Positions 7,668 through 15,212 of a stretch of DNA of 21,709 nt are shown in pieces; within the stretch, counting starts at the first letter, position 1, and each line of letters begins with the position of its first letter. A program made the translations under genes and the position numbers. Below the pieces are notes generated by a model. It saw only the letters and a list, made by a program, of their open reading frames with translations. It had not been told where the DNA came from and made no database searches. The stretch covers positions 1 through 21,709 of the forward strand of contig QMRV01000038.1 in NCBI GenBank assembly GCA_003649445.1. The letters run 5' to 3'. Origin of the DNA: Thermoprotei archaeon (GTDB lineage Archaea; Thermoproteota; Thermoprotei; Thermofilales; B15-G2).

Positions 7668-8900
7668 TTACTGTAAACGAGACTTTATGTTCGACTCGAT
7701 CATACTCAAAATACGCTCAACACTCCACACTTCAATGTTCTCAGGTTTCTCTGGAAGCGCTTCTTCGTAAGGGACTATTAGTATTTTTCTAGTATTTTTA
7801 AAGAAATATAGCTTGTTTTCAACTTGTTTTAATTCACTTCTATCAATACTTTTTCTCCACTTAACTTCAGCAACTACTTTAAGCCTATTGAATTCTGCTA
7901 AAGCTATATCAACTTCATAGGGCTTAACTACAGCTACTGGAACTAAATTAAAAATCTTCGCTAGCATGTTCCTAAAGAATATTTCGATATGCCGCGGCAG
8001 TTTTTCGCGAAAATATTTTTCACTTAAATCTCTTTCCGAGAAATTGTATTTTTCGTCAAGGTAATAGTAAAGATCTACCATAGGCGATGAAACATAGTAG
8101 TAGTATCTTCTTCCACCGAATTCGCGGATTCTATCTAAAAGGCCTATTTTGCATAAAGTATCTATAAAAGATGACACGAGTCCATGGTCATTTCTTTTAA
8201 TTAGTTTTCTCGAGTAAAGGCAATTCGCTATTTCAGTTACTCTAGTTTTACCTGAAGCAATAGCTCTCAGTACTCCTTCGTACTTAGCACTAAATTCTCT
8301 TTCTTCTTCGCTAAAGACTTCGCCGAGAAGAGCCGGCACAGTTAATTTAAAGCCTTTAATTAATTCAAAAAGACTAATTCCTTTTTCAAAACTTCTAGCT
8401 AAAATAGGTTCTCTTAAATAGACAGAGTACTCTACTAAGCTTTTTAAATCAGATATATGTTTCTTCAAGTTAACTAATATGTCTCGCTCATCTATTAAGT
8501 CTACTCTATACTCGTAAAAAAGTCCAATAAGAGGAGAACCGGGTCCAAGAATTTTCTTCACTAAATGTAGAGTAGAAGTAACTAGAATAAGGTTTTTTGG
8601 AGACTTAAGGTGAATTAAGTCAAGAAAATCTTCTGGCAATCTATGGAACTCATCTACTACGACTAGCTCATTTTCCTCAAAAAGTCTTTTTAATATAACT
8701 ATAAAGGACTTGTAGTCTAGAGTTTCTTCTAATTTTTCGCAAAATACTCCGCCATCTCTTTTAACGAAAAAGTAGTGAGAGTCTCTGAAAACATGTTTTA
8801 CTAGAAAAGTTTTTCCAGTCTTACGCCTACCGTAAACTAGTAGATTTCTAGGAAGATTCTTCAGCTTCTCTTCATCAGTGTGTCTTTCTACGATAACCAC
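7668..8900 (-). CDS. Archaeal ATPase_2 / DUF234 protein
   Basis: A STAND-like P-loop ATPase of the archaeal ATPase family, 410 residues from the chosen start. Walker A is GRRKTGKT (24-31) and Walker B is ELVVVDEFHRL (D83, E84). A winged-helix region follows (about 210-290: YEGVLRAIASGKTRVTEIAN). The C-terminal DUF234 part has D331, E345 and K347 in EVDIALAE and VVAEVKW, which matches a PD-(D/E)XK nuclease-like motif. These proteins are often linked to mobile or defence regions, but their role is unsettled. The frame stays open to 8999, but I prefer the GTG at 8900: its protein begins VIVERHTDEEKLKN, which resembles the usual DREEEL start, an AGGA lies five bases upstream, and this removes a 52-base overlap with the upstream gene. 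The longer start would add a hydrophobic segment WIILIRIILVRITVV. Confidence 0.8.
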   Translation of the reverse strand: MVIVERHTDEEKLKNLPRNLLVYGRRKTGKTFLVKHVFRDSHYFFVKRDGGVFCEKLEETLDYKSFIVILKRLFEENELVVVDEFHRLPEDFLDLIHLKSPKNLILVTSTLHLVKKILGPGSPLIGLFYEYRVDLIDERDILVNLKKHISDLKSLVEYSVYLREPILARSFEKGISLFELIKGFKLTVPALLGEVFSEEEREFSAKYEGVLRAIASGKTRVTEIANCLYSRKLIKRNDHGLVSSFIDTLCKIGLLDRIREFGGRRYYYYVSSPMVDLYYYLDEKYNFSERDLSEKYFREKLPRHIEIFFRNMLAKIFNLVPVAVVKPYEVDIALAEFNRLKVVAEVKWRKSIDRSELKQVENKLYFFKNTRKILIVPYEEALPEKPENIEVWSVERILSMIESNIKSRLQ

Positions 8901-8902
8901 AG

Positions 8903-8938
8903 TTATCCTAACTAAAATTATCCTAATAAGTATTATCC
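8903..8938 (-). repeat. Three GGATAA units phased every 15 bases
   Basis: On the minus strand GGATAA occurs at 8938-8933, 8923-8918 and 8908-8903, twice within TTAGGATAA. The exact 15-base step places the units just before the preferred GTG start of the ATPase gene. They could form an operator or simply reflect a five-residue repeat if the longer frame is translated. Confidence 0.4.
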
Positions 8939-8947
8939 AAAGAGTAC

Positions 8948-9715
8948 TTAGAGAGACTTTATGTAAAGTGCGGCGTAGAAAGCCGATGCTACGAAGCACG
9001 TAGCCCAGAGAATAACACTTACTTTAAAGTAAAGCATAGGCTTCTTGTAAGTTCTTGAACTCAGCAGCGGAATTTCGTGTGAAGGTACTTTTGAAGCTAA
9101 ATCGAGTAGCTCTTCTTCAGTTTTCTTTAAGAGCTTGTAGTAGTAGAGCGCTAAAGCTGGAGGATAAGGATAAGCAGGGTGCTTAATTCGAGGAAATATA
9201 GGCATGGCTGATATAAGGAAGAGGCCTGCAATAACTCTTAGATCAAGAGGCATACAATTAGCTAAAAATATTATGAGAGGTAAGCCGAATGAGCAAGAAA
9301 CTATAATACCTAGGGAACACTCATTGAGATTCATTAAATAGTCGTAGTATTTGATGAAAGACATGTAGTATTTATCTAAAGTTCTAATATTACATGTATC
9401 TAGTTTAAATACTTTAAGTTTCTCTATAAGATTAGATAAAGTTAAAGGTACTTCAACATAACTTCTCTCACGTGAATAAAAGTACACAATAATACGTATA
9501 CAGCCTCGCGGCCTATATTGAGGAGAGTAGTAAAGCCTATAAATAAGTAGCTTAATTCCGCTGCTCGAAAACACTTGAGTAGCTTTATACCGTATTTCGC
9601 TTTCAGTTAAAAACTTCTCTACGATTTCTATGACTTGAGAAGGAGGAATATTTAAAAAAGATTTCCAGTACTTCTCGGCTAGCATTCCATTCAATGAATA
9701 TAGAAAGTAATCCAA
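8948..9715 (-). CDS. Unrecognised membrane protein, three transmembrane segments
   Basis: A 255-residue protein I cannot assign to a family. Residues 1-130 are soluble and mixed alpha/beta (IEIVEKFLTESEIRYKA, IKLLIYRLYYS, IRIIVYFYSRERS). Hydrophobic helices follow at about 138-156 (GIIVSCSFGLPLIIFLAN), 160-176 (LRVIAGLFLISAMPIF) and 230-251 (VSVILWATCFVASAFYAAL). Between the last two lies a charged stretch with KKTEEELLDLASKV. The opening TTG at 9715 has no ribosome site; an ATG at 9685 after AATGGA is an alternative start that would shorten it by ten residues. It lies just upstream of the ATPase gene on the same strand with 47 bases between them, so the two may be co-transcribed. Nothing visible tells its function. 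Confidence 0.6.
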   Translation of the reverse strand: MDYFLYSLNGMLAEKYWKSFLNIPPSQVIEIVEKFLTESEIRYKATQVFSSSGIKLLIYRLYYSPQYRPRGCIRIIVYFYSRERSYVEVPLTLSNLIEKLKVFKLDTCNIRTLDKYYMSFIKYYDYLMNLNECSLGIIVSCSFGLPLIIFLANCMPLDLRVIAGLFLISAMPIFPRIKHPAYPYPPALALYYYKLLKKTEEELLDLASKVPSHEIPLLSSRTYKKPMLYFKVSVILWATCFVASAFYAALYIKSL

Positions 9716-9899
9716 TATATTGTTTATTTACGTTAAACTATTAGATTGATATTAATATAGTCTTCGAGAACCTACTTAGCGTGTACCCTATTTTCTATAA
9801 GATTAGGAGAAAAGTGGCTTGTAGCGCTACTTCCGCGGAGTAAGCCTTTTTCTCCAATAGACTGCAATGATATTATTTCTTTTTAGTAAAACTAAATAA

Positions 9900-10064
9900 T
9901 TTTCTAAAAAGGGGTTTAAAGCATACTTAATACTAGAAGAAATAAAAATAGGTGAGAAGACTATACCAGAAGGATTGATAGCACTACCATATGCTGAAGA
10001 GCTTGTAGACGAACTACATAGTGTAGGGACTTTGCGCTTAAATGTGAGAGCACTAGAGCTTTGA
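9900..10064 (+). pseudogene. Possible gene remnant of unknown origin
   Basis: A 54-codon open stretch with no start codon translates to a protein-like sequence, including EEIKIGEKTIPEGLIALPYA, then EELVDELHSVGTLRLN and VRALEL, ending at TGA 10062-10064. It is one frame away from the BPL_N-like remnant that begins 11 bases later. It may be the distorted 5' end of that gene or the tail of another lost gene. I do not recognise it. Confidence 0.3.
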
Positions 10065-10074
10065 TTACCAGATA

Positions 10075-10731
10075 ATATTTGATGTAGATGGCTTAAGCAA
10101 ATACGATATACTAGTACTTCCACCTAGCACAGGAATAGGGCTTGCGAAAGCTCTTGGTCCACAAGGATGTTCAGTTGTCAAAAATATGTTAAAGAGGGCG
10201 GAGGATGTGTAGGAATATGTGCTGGAGCATATCTTCTCGCGAAAGGATATACTGAAGAAGCATCGATGCTAGAGCTACTTGAAGCTGAAATTAAAAACTG
10301 GCCAATATGGTATCTTGGCATAGGCATAGTATATCTCAAAACAGTGACAGAACATCCTGTAGTCTACGGCTTTCAAGGAGAATTTCCTAATTATATATTG
10401 GAACGGCCCTATTTTCTACAAAAACAATATTAGAGAAGAGAAAGCGAAAGTTTTAGCAGTGTACTCTGAAATAGCTGAAAAACAGTTTTCGGCAAAGGAA
10501 CTAAAAGAGAACCTAGATTAAGTAACCGAGGTAATGTACTCTGAGCCAGCTATACTTGCCTCAAACTATGGTAAAGGAAAAATAGTTGCTATAGGGCCTC
10601 ACCTAGAGCTAACTGATGCCTCAAAAGAAACACTTGGCGCAGTCTTAGAATCAAAGTATAACTGGAGACTTCTGTTCAATGCAATATACTATGTTTCAAG
10701 GAAGTCGCGCGTAAAAAATATTGTATTATAG
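10075..10731 (+). pseudogene. Class I glutamine-amidotransferase/BPL_N-like gene, broken
   Basis: Four pieces in order rebuild a protein of about 215 residues. The first has IFDVDGLSKYDILVLPPSTG. After a slip in an A-run near 10177 comes YVKEGGGCVGICAGAYLLAK, carrying the nucleophile-elbow Cys of the amidotransferase fold in GICAGAY. After a one-base shift near 10400 comes WNGPIFYKNNIREEKAKVLA. A TAA at 10519-10521 interrupts the frame before YSEPAILASNYGKGKIVAIG and PHLELTDASKETLG, which matches the NYGKGxVxxxGPHxE end of the family. The BPL_N domain is the N-terminal domain of some biotin-protein ligases, but stand-alone archaeal versions have unknown roles. Two frameshifts plus one stop make it non-functional, although the motifs are well kept, which suggests recent loss. 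The stop directly abuts the stop of the convergent gene at 10732. Confidence 0.8.
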
Positions 10732-11307
10732 CTACTCTACATACAGATGAAATTCAGTGCATTTACCTTCTTTTATTATAGAAACCCACTTTCCTTTAAG
10801 AGACTTTGCTTTAAACAGAGTATAGGCAACACCGCATAAATCTCCACTCGAAGCACCTAAGTGTAGAGCGTAGAGAGTATATGAAATAATTATTAGCACT
10901 ACGTCAGTGTTCGCTACAGCGTGTAAGAAGACAGCTAAAAAGGCGATAGTTAGAACTTGGGGAAGCAGAGCTACAATAATGTACTCAACGATGCTTATTT
11001 CTCTGTAAACAATCATAATACCCAAAGGAATTACCTTAAACATTTTAATCAGCTCTACTTTAGCTAAATCTACTTTAAGAAGCTTAAAGCCGATTAAGTG
11101 CAGTATTTCGTGAACAGCAATAGTAATTAGCATTAACGCAAATACAGGCAAGAGGTCTATTTCAGTAGATTCACAGCAGAGTCCAGGTCTAAGAGGTTTA
11201 GGCATGAAAATTATTTGAATAAATGCTAATCCAAGGAAGCTCAACGACGCAGCGAGTATAATTAGCTGAGTTCTAGTATCCATTTTAATAACAGCAACCT
11301 TTTTCAC
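10732..11307 (-). CDS. DUF3267-like intramembrane HExxH putative zinc peptidase
   Basis: A 191-residue integral membrane protein with HEILH at 66-70 inside or next to a helix (LITIAVHEILHLIGF), as in DUF3267 putative zincin proteins. Hydrophobic segments lie at about 12-30, 50-75, 108-133 and 135-152. After the last, ALHLGASSGDLCG supplies an Asp that may complete the metal site, as in site-2-like proteases. It ends with a short charged cytoplasmic tail. The substrate is unknown. The GTG at 11307 lies about 25 bases from a TATA box, so a leaderless start fits; the ATG at 11283 is the alternative, giving MDTRTQLIILAASLS directly before the first helix. It stands alone and converges on the broken BPL_N-like gene. 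Confidence 0.65.
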   Translation of the reverse strand: MKKVAVIKMDTRTQLIILAASLSFLGLAFIQIIFMPKPLRPGLCCESTEIDLLPVFALMLITIAVHEILHLIGFKLLKVDLAKVELIKMFKVIPLGIMIVYREISIVEYIIVALLPQVLTIAFLAVFLHAVANTDVVLIIISYTLYALHLGASSGDLCGVAYTLFKAKSLKGKWVSIIKEGKCTEFHLYVE

Positions 11308-11328
11308 AAAGTCTTCAAGCTACACAGA

Positions 11329-11336
11329 ATTATAAG
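11329..11336 (-). promoter_or_regulatory. TATA box for the DUF3267-like gene
   Basis: On the minus strand CTTATAAT is centred about 25 bases before the GTG at 11307, the spacing expected for a leaderless archaeal message. Confidence 0.4.
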
Positions 11337-11423
11337 CTTTGCTAGCTCAGTCAATTTTCGTTTCCTAATAATCTATTTCGTAAATTTTCATGAATGCCGA
11401 ATAGACTTTGAGTACATAAGAGG

Positions 11424-11432
11424 CTTAAATAA
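11424..11432 (+). promoter_or_regulatory. Upstream TATA-like box for the NEW3 protein operon
   Basis: GCTTAAATAA is centred near 11428. A start site about 26 bases on falls near 11454, close to an in-frame GTG (11444) and ATG (11456). Confidence 0.35.
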
Positions 11433-11524
11433 GTTACATTCTAGTGTATCAGAGTATGTGTAGTATCAAAGAATATATCTGTAGTAGTACCTCGGAGGAT
11501 AGAGAGTACTCTACCTTAAGGCAG

Positions 11525-11532
11525 CTTAAATC
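11525..11532 (+). promoter_or_regulatory. Second TATA-like box, 26 bases before GTG 11555
   Basis: GCTTAAATC is centred near 11529, exactly 26 bases before the GTG at 11555, which opens a textbook signal peptide. This spacing is the main reason for preferring that start. Confidence 0.4.
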
Positions 11533-11554
11533 ACGCAGTATCCTATTTTCTGCT

Positions 11555-13291
11555 GTGAAGTCGAAAAATCTAAAAAATGTCTTAGCACTAGCACTACTAC
11601 TGCTACTAGCCGTAGGTCTAGCTCGACAAGTACTGTCTGAGGGTATTTCAGGAACTGTTACAGGATATCTTGTTGACAAAAATGGAGAGCCTATAGTAGG
11701 CGCTAGAGTAGAAGCCTGGCAAGGAAGCCTCTTGATAACTACTACTGAAACAGATTCAGTAGGCCACTTTATGCTCGAACTAGACGCTGGCACATATACG
11801 CTTAAATTTCTGAAGAAAGGCTATGAAACTAAAACAGTCAGTGTCAAAGTATCTGCTCGCGAAATAAATAGTCTAGGAACTATTACTTTGGGATACGCTG
11901 TACAGCTAACTGTAGTATACAAGCACATTAAAGTAGCTCCAGGAAGCACTGTCACTATTCCTGTGCAACTAGAAAATAAAGGAGAGTACTCTGAAGAAGC
12001 ATCCATAGAAATAGAAGGGCCTTCAGTGTGGTCATACAAACTCTGTTCAAGTGGAGTAGAAGTAAAGTCTATTACACTGCAGCCTGGAGCCAAGCTGACT
12101 CTAAACCTGGAGCTTAAAGTAGGTCTTGAAACAGGCGTCTATACAGTAAACATTAGTGTAGCAGAGTCTGAAGGCTATAACTATACTCAAAGCATAGTAG
12201 TTGAAGTTTCTCTCGAAGGAGTAAACGTACTCGAAGCACTAAATGTCTTCATGGAAGCTAGGCCTGGCAACATAGTCTCATACAGCTTTAAATTAACTAA
12301 CCCGTTTTCAGTCGGCATAATCTACAATTTAACAGTAATTAAGGACGTAGACTGGACTACAATACTTAAAGCGGAAGGAGTTGAAGTCTCCCAAGTATAC
12401 TTGAAGCCCGAGTCTAGTATACAGCTTACACTTGAAATCTATGTACCGTACACTGTTCCTGAAGGAGACTACAAGTTTGTAGTAAAAGCTGTAAGCGAAG
12501 TAGCAAGCGGCTATGCAGAAGTATCTCTTCGAGTTAAAAAAGGTGTTCCAATACTGTTTCTGGAAACAAGCACACCTAGCATTGATGCTGCTTCAGGAGA
12601 CACAGCCGTATACTCTATTAAAGTAAGTAATAAGGGTACTAGAGATGCTGAAATAAACTTCACTATAGTAGGTCTACCCGAGGAATTTAAGTGGTCTATT
12701 AAAGACGCTCAAGGCAATACTATTTCAAGAATATTCCTTAAGGCAGGAGGATCGAGTACTATTAGGCTCGCTATTAAAGTGCCCCCCGGCTACAAGCCAC
12801 AGTACATAGCTTTCACATTTAAAGCTCTAGCAGACAATAGCACAGCTGAACTAAAACTAGGACTAAATGTGTTAGGGAAATATGAGATCGACTACTATAC
12901 CGAAAACTTCTACATAGAAGGATATGTTGGAGACACACTCACTTTCGGCCTCGAAGTAGTCAATACAGGTTATAATGACTTAACCGAAGTGAAAGTAGTC
13001 TTAATTAAAGTCCCACAAGACTTTAATGTAACAGTAGAGCCGGACGTAGTCAGTGTACTTAAGCCCGGAGAAAAAACAATATTTACTATTAAAATCGAGA
13101 CTCCTTCTGACGCTAACGCAGGAGACTACTACGTTTTCCTGAAAGCAGTCTCGAATGAAGACGAGGCTCCTCAAGTAAGCCTCCACATATTCTTGAAACA
13201 GAGGACAGAAACTACTTTACTAGCTGTAGCTGCTGTGGCTGCTGTTGTAGTCGCTTTGATTATTGTTTACTGGAAGTATGGTAGGAGGTGA
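11555..13291 (+). CDS. Secreted Ig/NEW3-repeat protein with C-terminal anchor (COG1470-like)
   Basis: A 578-residue protein from the chosen start. A signal peptide (KSKNLKNVLALALLLLLAVG) leads into a carboxypeptidase-regulatory-like domain (about 30-100: GTVTGYLVDKNGEPIVGARV, GTYTLKFLKKGYE). Four beta-sandwich repeats of about 105 residues follow, each with a pattern such as PGSTVTIPVQLENKG, then LQPGAKLTLNLELKV, then GVYTVNISV. These match NEW3/NPCBM-associated repeats. The C-terminal helix LLAVAAVAAVVVALIIVYW ends in KYGRR, so most of the protein faces outside. Such proteins commonly sit beside ABC-2 systems; here its stop codon lies inside the ribosome site of the ATPase gene. The frame is open back to GTG 11444, but the extra 37 residues are charged and would bury the signal peptide, so I start at 11555. 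It probably binds a glycan or partner at the cell surface for the transporter; that is inference. Confidence 0.75.
   Translation: MKSKNLKNVLALALLLLLAVGLARQVLSEGISGTVTGYLVDKNGEPIVGARVEAWQGSLLITTTETDSVGHFMLELDAGTYTLKFLKKGYETKTVSVKVSAREINSLGTITLGYAVQLTVVYKHIKVAPGSTVTIPVQLENKGEYSEEASIEIEGPSVWSYKLCSSGVEVKSITLQPGAKLTLNLELKVGLETGVYTVNISVAESEGYNYTQSIVVEVSLEGVNVLEALNVFMEARPGNIVSYSFKLTNPFSVGIIYNLTVIKDVDWTTILKAEGVEVSQVYLKPESSIQLTLEIYVPYTVPEGDYKFVVKAVSEVASGYAEVSLRVKKGVPILFLETSTPSIDAASGDTAVYSIKVSNKGTRDAEINFTIVGLPEEFKWSIKDAQGNTISRIFLKAGGSSTIRLAIKVPPGYKPQYIAFTFKALADNSTAELKLGLNVLGKYEIDYYTENFYIEGYVGDTLTFGLEVVNTGYNDLTEVKVVLIKVPQDFNVTVEPDVVSVLKPGEKTIFTIKIETPSDANAGDYYVFLKAVSNEDEAPQVSLHIFLKQRTETTLLAVAAVAAVVVALIIVYWKYGRR
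13284..13291 (+). promoter_or_regulatory. Shine-Dalgarno site deciding the ABC ATPase start
   Basis: GGAGGTGA is a full match to the archaeal anti-SD and lies four bases before ATG 13296. It includes the TGA of the upstream gene, which implies translational coupling. The frame continues upstream to 13263 inside the previous gene, but this site argues for 13296. Confidence 0.8.
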
Positions 13292-13295
13292 AATT

Positions 13296-14222
13296 ATGGA
13301 GCTTGTTATTGAAACAAAAAATTTGACGAAAATATATGAAAAGAAAGTAGTAGCAGTAGATGGAGTAAACCTTAAAGTACCTAAGGGAGCCATAGCAGGC
13401 CTAATAGGGCACAACGGAGCAGGAAAAACAACACTAATATCGATGCTAACAGGCTTAATACTGCCTACAAAGGGCTCAGGTAAAGTACTAGGCTATGATA
13501 TTATTAAAGAGAGTCTTGAAATAAGGAAGAGAGTGGGGCTTTTACCTGAAGGCTTCGGCTTTTATGACCACTTGACAGCCTACCAGAACTTAAAGTATAT
13601 TGCCGAGCTCAACGGTATTGACCGCAAAGAAGCTGACAAGAGAATAGTCGAAGTCTTAAAGACGGTGGGACTTGAGAAACACAAAGACTCTAAAGTAAAA
13701 GGCTTTTCAAGAGGAATGAAGCAGAGACTCGGTATAGCTCAAGCACTGCTTAAAGACCCTCAGCTACTAATACTAGACGAGCCTACTGTCGGAATAGACC
13801 CTGAAGGAGCAATAGGCTTTAGAATACTCATGCGAAAGCTAGTCGAAGAAGGTAGAACAGTAATACTAAGCACACATCTCCTACACGAGCTAGGAGATAT
13901 CTGCGACTACATTATAGTAATGAAGCAGGGCAAGCTATTAGCCCAAGGATACGTCAAAGACCTCCAGAGAGAATACGAAGAGAAAAAAGGCTATGTCTAC
14001 GAAATACGTGTAAGAAAGGGCGCTGAGAAGCTATACCAGGAAGTCAAGGAGCTTGGAGAAGCAGTGCTCAAAGACAATGTTATAACAGTTAAGTGTAGCC
14101 GCGACACAGTAGAAGACCTTAATTCAGTTTTCAAGAAAACTGAGGGAGTTGTTTTAGAGGAATTCAAGGTAGTTAAGCCTTCTCTCGAAAACCTGTTCCT
14201 CTACTACTATTATGAGAGGTGA
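13296..14222 (+). CDS. ABC transporter ATP-binding subunit
   Basis: A 308-residue ABC ATPase. Walker A is GHNGAGKT (38-45), the Q-loop region lies near 84, the signature is SRGMKQ (138-143; the usual SGGQ is replaced), Walker B is LLILDEP (D161, E162) and the switch histidine is H194 in LSTHLLHEL. Residues about 225-308 are a C-terminal extension (VYEIRVRKGAEKLYQEVKEL) like that of ABC-2 exporters of the CcmA/NatA type. It should dimerise at the cytoplasmic face and drive the permease encoded next. Its TGA is four bases before the permease ATG, within that gene's ribosome site. The substrate cannot be read from the sequence; drug, polysaccharide and protein export are all possible for this class. 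Confidence 0.9.
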   Translation: MELVIETKNLTKIYEKKVVAVDGVNLKVPKGAIAGLIGHNGAGKTTLISMLTGLILPTKGSGKVLGYDIIKESLEIRKRVGLLPEGFGFYDHLTAYQNLKYIAELNGIDRKEADKRIVEVLKTVGLEKHKDSKVKGFSRGMKQRLGIAQALLKDPQLLILDEPTVGIDPEGAIGFRILMRKLVEEGRTVILSTHLLHELGDICDYIIVMKQGKLLAQGYVKDLQREYEEKKGYVYEIRVRKGAEKLYQEVKELGEAVLKDNVITVKCSRDTVEDLNSVFKKTEGVVLEEFKVVKPSLENLFLYYYYER

Positions 14223-14223
14223 T
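14216..14223 (+). promoter_or_regulatory. Shine-Dalgarno site deciding the permease start
   Basis: GAGGTGAT lies three bases before ATG 14227 and includes the ATPase TGA, repeating the coupling seen at 13284. The ATG at 14212 lies before this site and overlaps the ATPase gene, so it is less likely. Confidence 0.7.
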
Positions 14224-14226
14224 AGT

Positions 14227-15114
14227 ATGGGGTTTAAAGTAGTTTTAAAGAAAGAGCTCAAAGACATGTTAATGAGCAAAAGGTTCATAATCCTCATAGC
14301 AATATTCATACTATTCTATGTAGCAGGCTTCTATTTCCTAGTAACCATAGGCTTGCCGCAGATAAGAAGACCAATAGTATTTCTCCTAAGAAACTACAAT
14401 TCTATACTAGGGCTTATAGCACCTATACTCGGAATAGCTTTTGGCTACGACGCTATTTCAGGAGAAAGAGAAAGAGGAACACTGCGCATTATACTAGCTC
14501 AGCCTATATACAGAGACTCAGTTATCTTAGGAAAACTCCTAGCATTCTTCTTACTGACAGCTACAAGCCTCTACGCGGCAACATTTATTTCACTCGGAAT
14601 ATTTGTCGCAGGCTTCGGTGGAGCACTTACTCTAGACGACATTGCCAGAGCCTCGATAATAACCCTAGCGGCAGTACTGCTGTCGCTAGTATATTACTCA
14701 ATATCGCTGCTATTCTCAGTTTTCTCTAGAAAGTCTTCACACAGCGCACTACTGGCGATAGCTGTCTGGATAATAATGGCTATAGTACTCCCGCTAGTAG
14801 CCACGATGGTAGCATTTTCGATAGCAGGACCCCCGCCACGCATATCTGGTACACAGAGAGGAGCAGCAGCTTTCAGAGAATGGTCTAAGAAATTTAACCA
14901 AGTGAGAGAAAGCATTATGAGAATTTCGCCAGACACCTACTTTGGCAAAGTAGCTAACACACTGCTAAGAGAAATCTCTATTGCAGGAAGAAAAACAGTA
15001 TCACTTACTGACGCACTGTACTCAGTTGCTCCGAGCTTCGCTGTACTAACGATAGTGCCTCTAATACTGCTAATAGCGAGCTTCACAATATTCGTTAGAC
15101 AAGAAGAAAAGTAG
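14227..15114 (+). CDS. ABC-2 type permease subunit
   Basis: A 295-residue membrane protein with about six helices: near 18-38 (FIILIAIFILFYVAGFYFLV), 55-75 (SILGLIAPILGIAFG), 105-130 (LLAFFLLTATSLYAATFISL), 145-170 (ASIITLAAVLLSLVYYSISL), 175-205 (LLAIAVWIIMAIVLPLVATM) and 268-290 (VLTIVPLILLIASFTIF). Between helices two and three lies the ABC-2/NosY-type loop YDAISGERERGTLRIILAQP, which contacts the ATPase. A soluble outer segment (about 210-255) sits before the last helix. With the preceding ATPase it makes a full exporter as a dimer of each. A T-rich tract follows 24 bases after the stop, so the three-gene unit likely ends here. Confidence 0.85.
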   Translation: MGFKVVLKKELKDMLMSKRFIILIAIFILFYVAGFYFLVTIGLPQIRRPIVFLLRNYNSILGLIAPILGIAFGYDAISGERERGTLRIILAQPIYRDSVILGKLLAFFLLTATSLYAATFISLGIFVAGFGGALTLDDIARASIITLAAVLLSLVYYSISLLFSVFSRKSSHSALLAIAVWIIMAIVLPLVATMVAFSIAGPPPRISGTQRGAAAFREWSKKFNQVRESIMRISPDTYFGKVANTLLREISIAGRKTVSLTDALYSVAPSFAVLTIVPLILLIASFTIFVRQEEK

Positions 15115-15137
15115 ACTTCCGCTTAAATACAAAATAA

Positions 15138-15153
15138 TTTTTTATAGCTTTTT
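15138..15153 (+). terminator. Poly-T terminator after the ABC operon
   Basis: Two T runs (TTTTTT and TTTTT) separated by a few bases lie about 25-40 bases after the permease stop and before the GH2 promoter. No hairpin is obvious, as is common for archaeal U-tract termination. Confidence 0.4.
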
Positions 15154-15185
15154 GCAGAACTGTGTACTCTAGATTCATTAAAAAC

Positions 15186-15193
15186 ATATTTAA
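15186..15193 (+). promoter_or_regulatory. TATA box for the GH2 gene
   Basis: ATATTTAA is centred about 24 bases before ATG 15213 and there is no ribosome site, so a leaderless message and a promoter separate from the ABC operon are likely. Confidence 0.5.
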
Positions 15194-15212
15194 CTCCAAT
15201 TAATGTTAGCTG

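Noticed and set aside
9827..10123. A 98-codon minus-strand open frame
   Set aside because: It lies opposite protein-like plus-strand frames, has a Ser-rich composition typical of antisense readings, and shows no motif.
13263..13295. Earlier start of the ABC ATPase inside the upstream gene
   Set aside because: The perfect GGAGGTGA directly before ATG 13296 and the family's usual N-terminus favour the later start.
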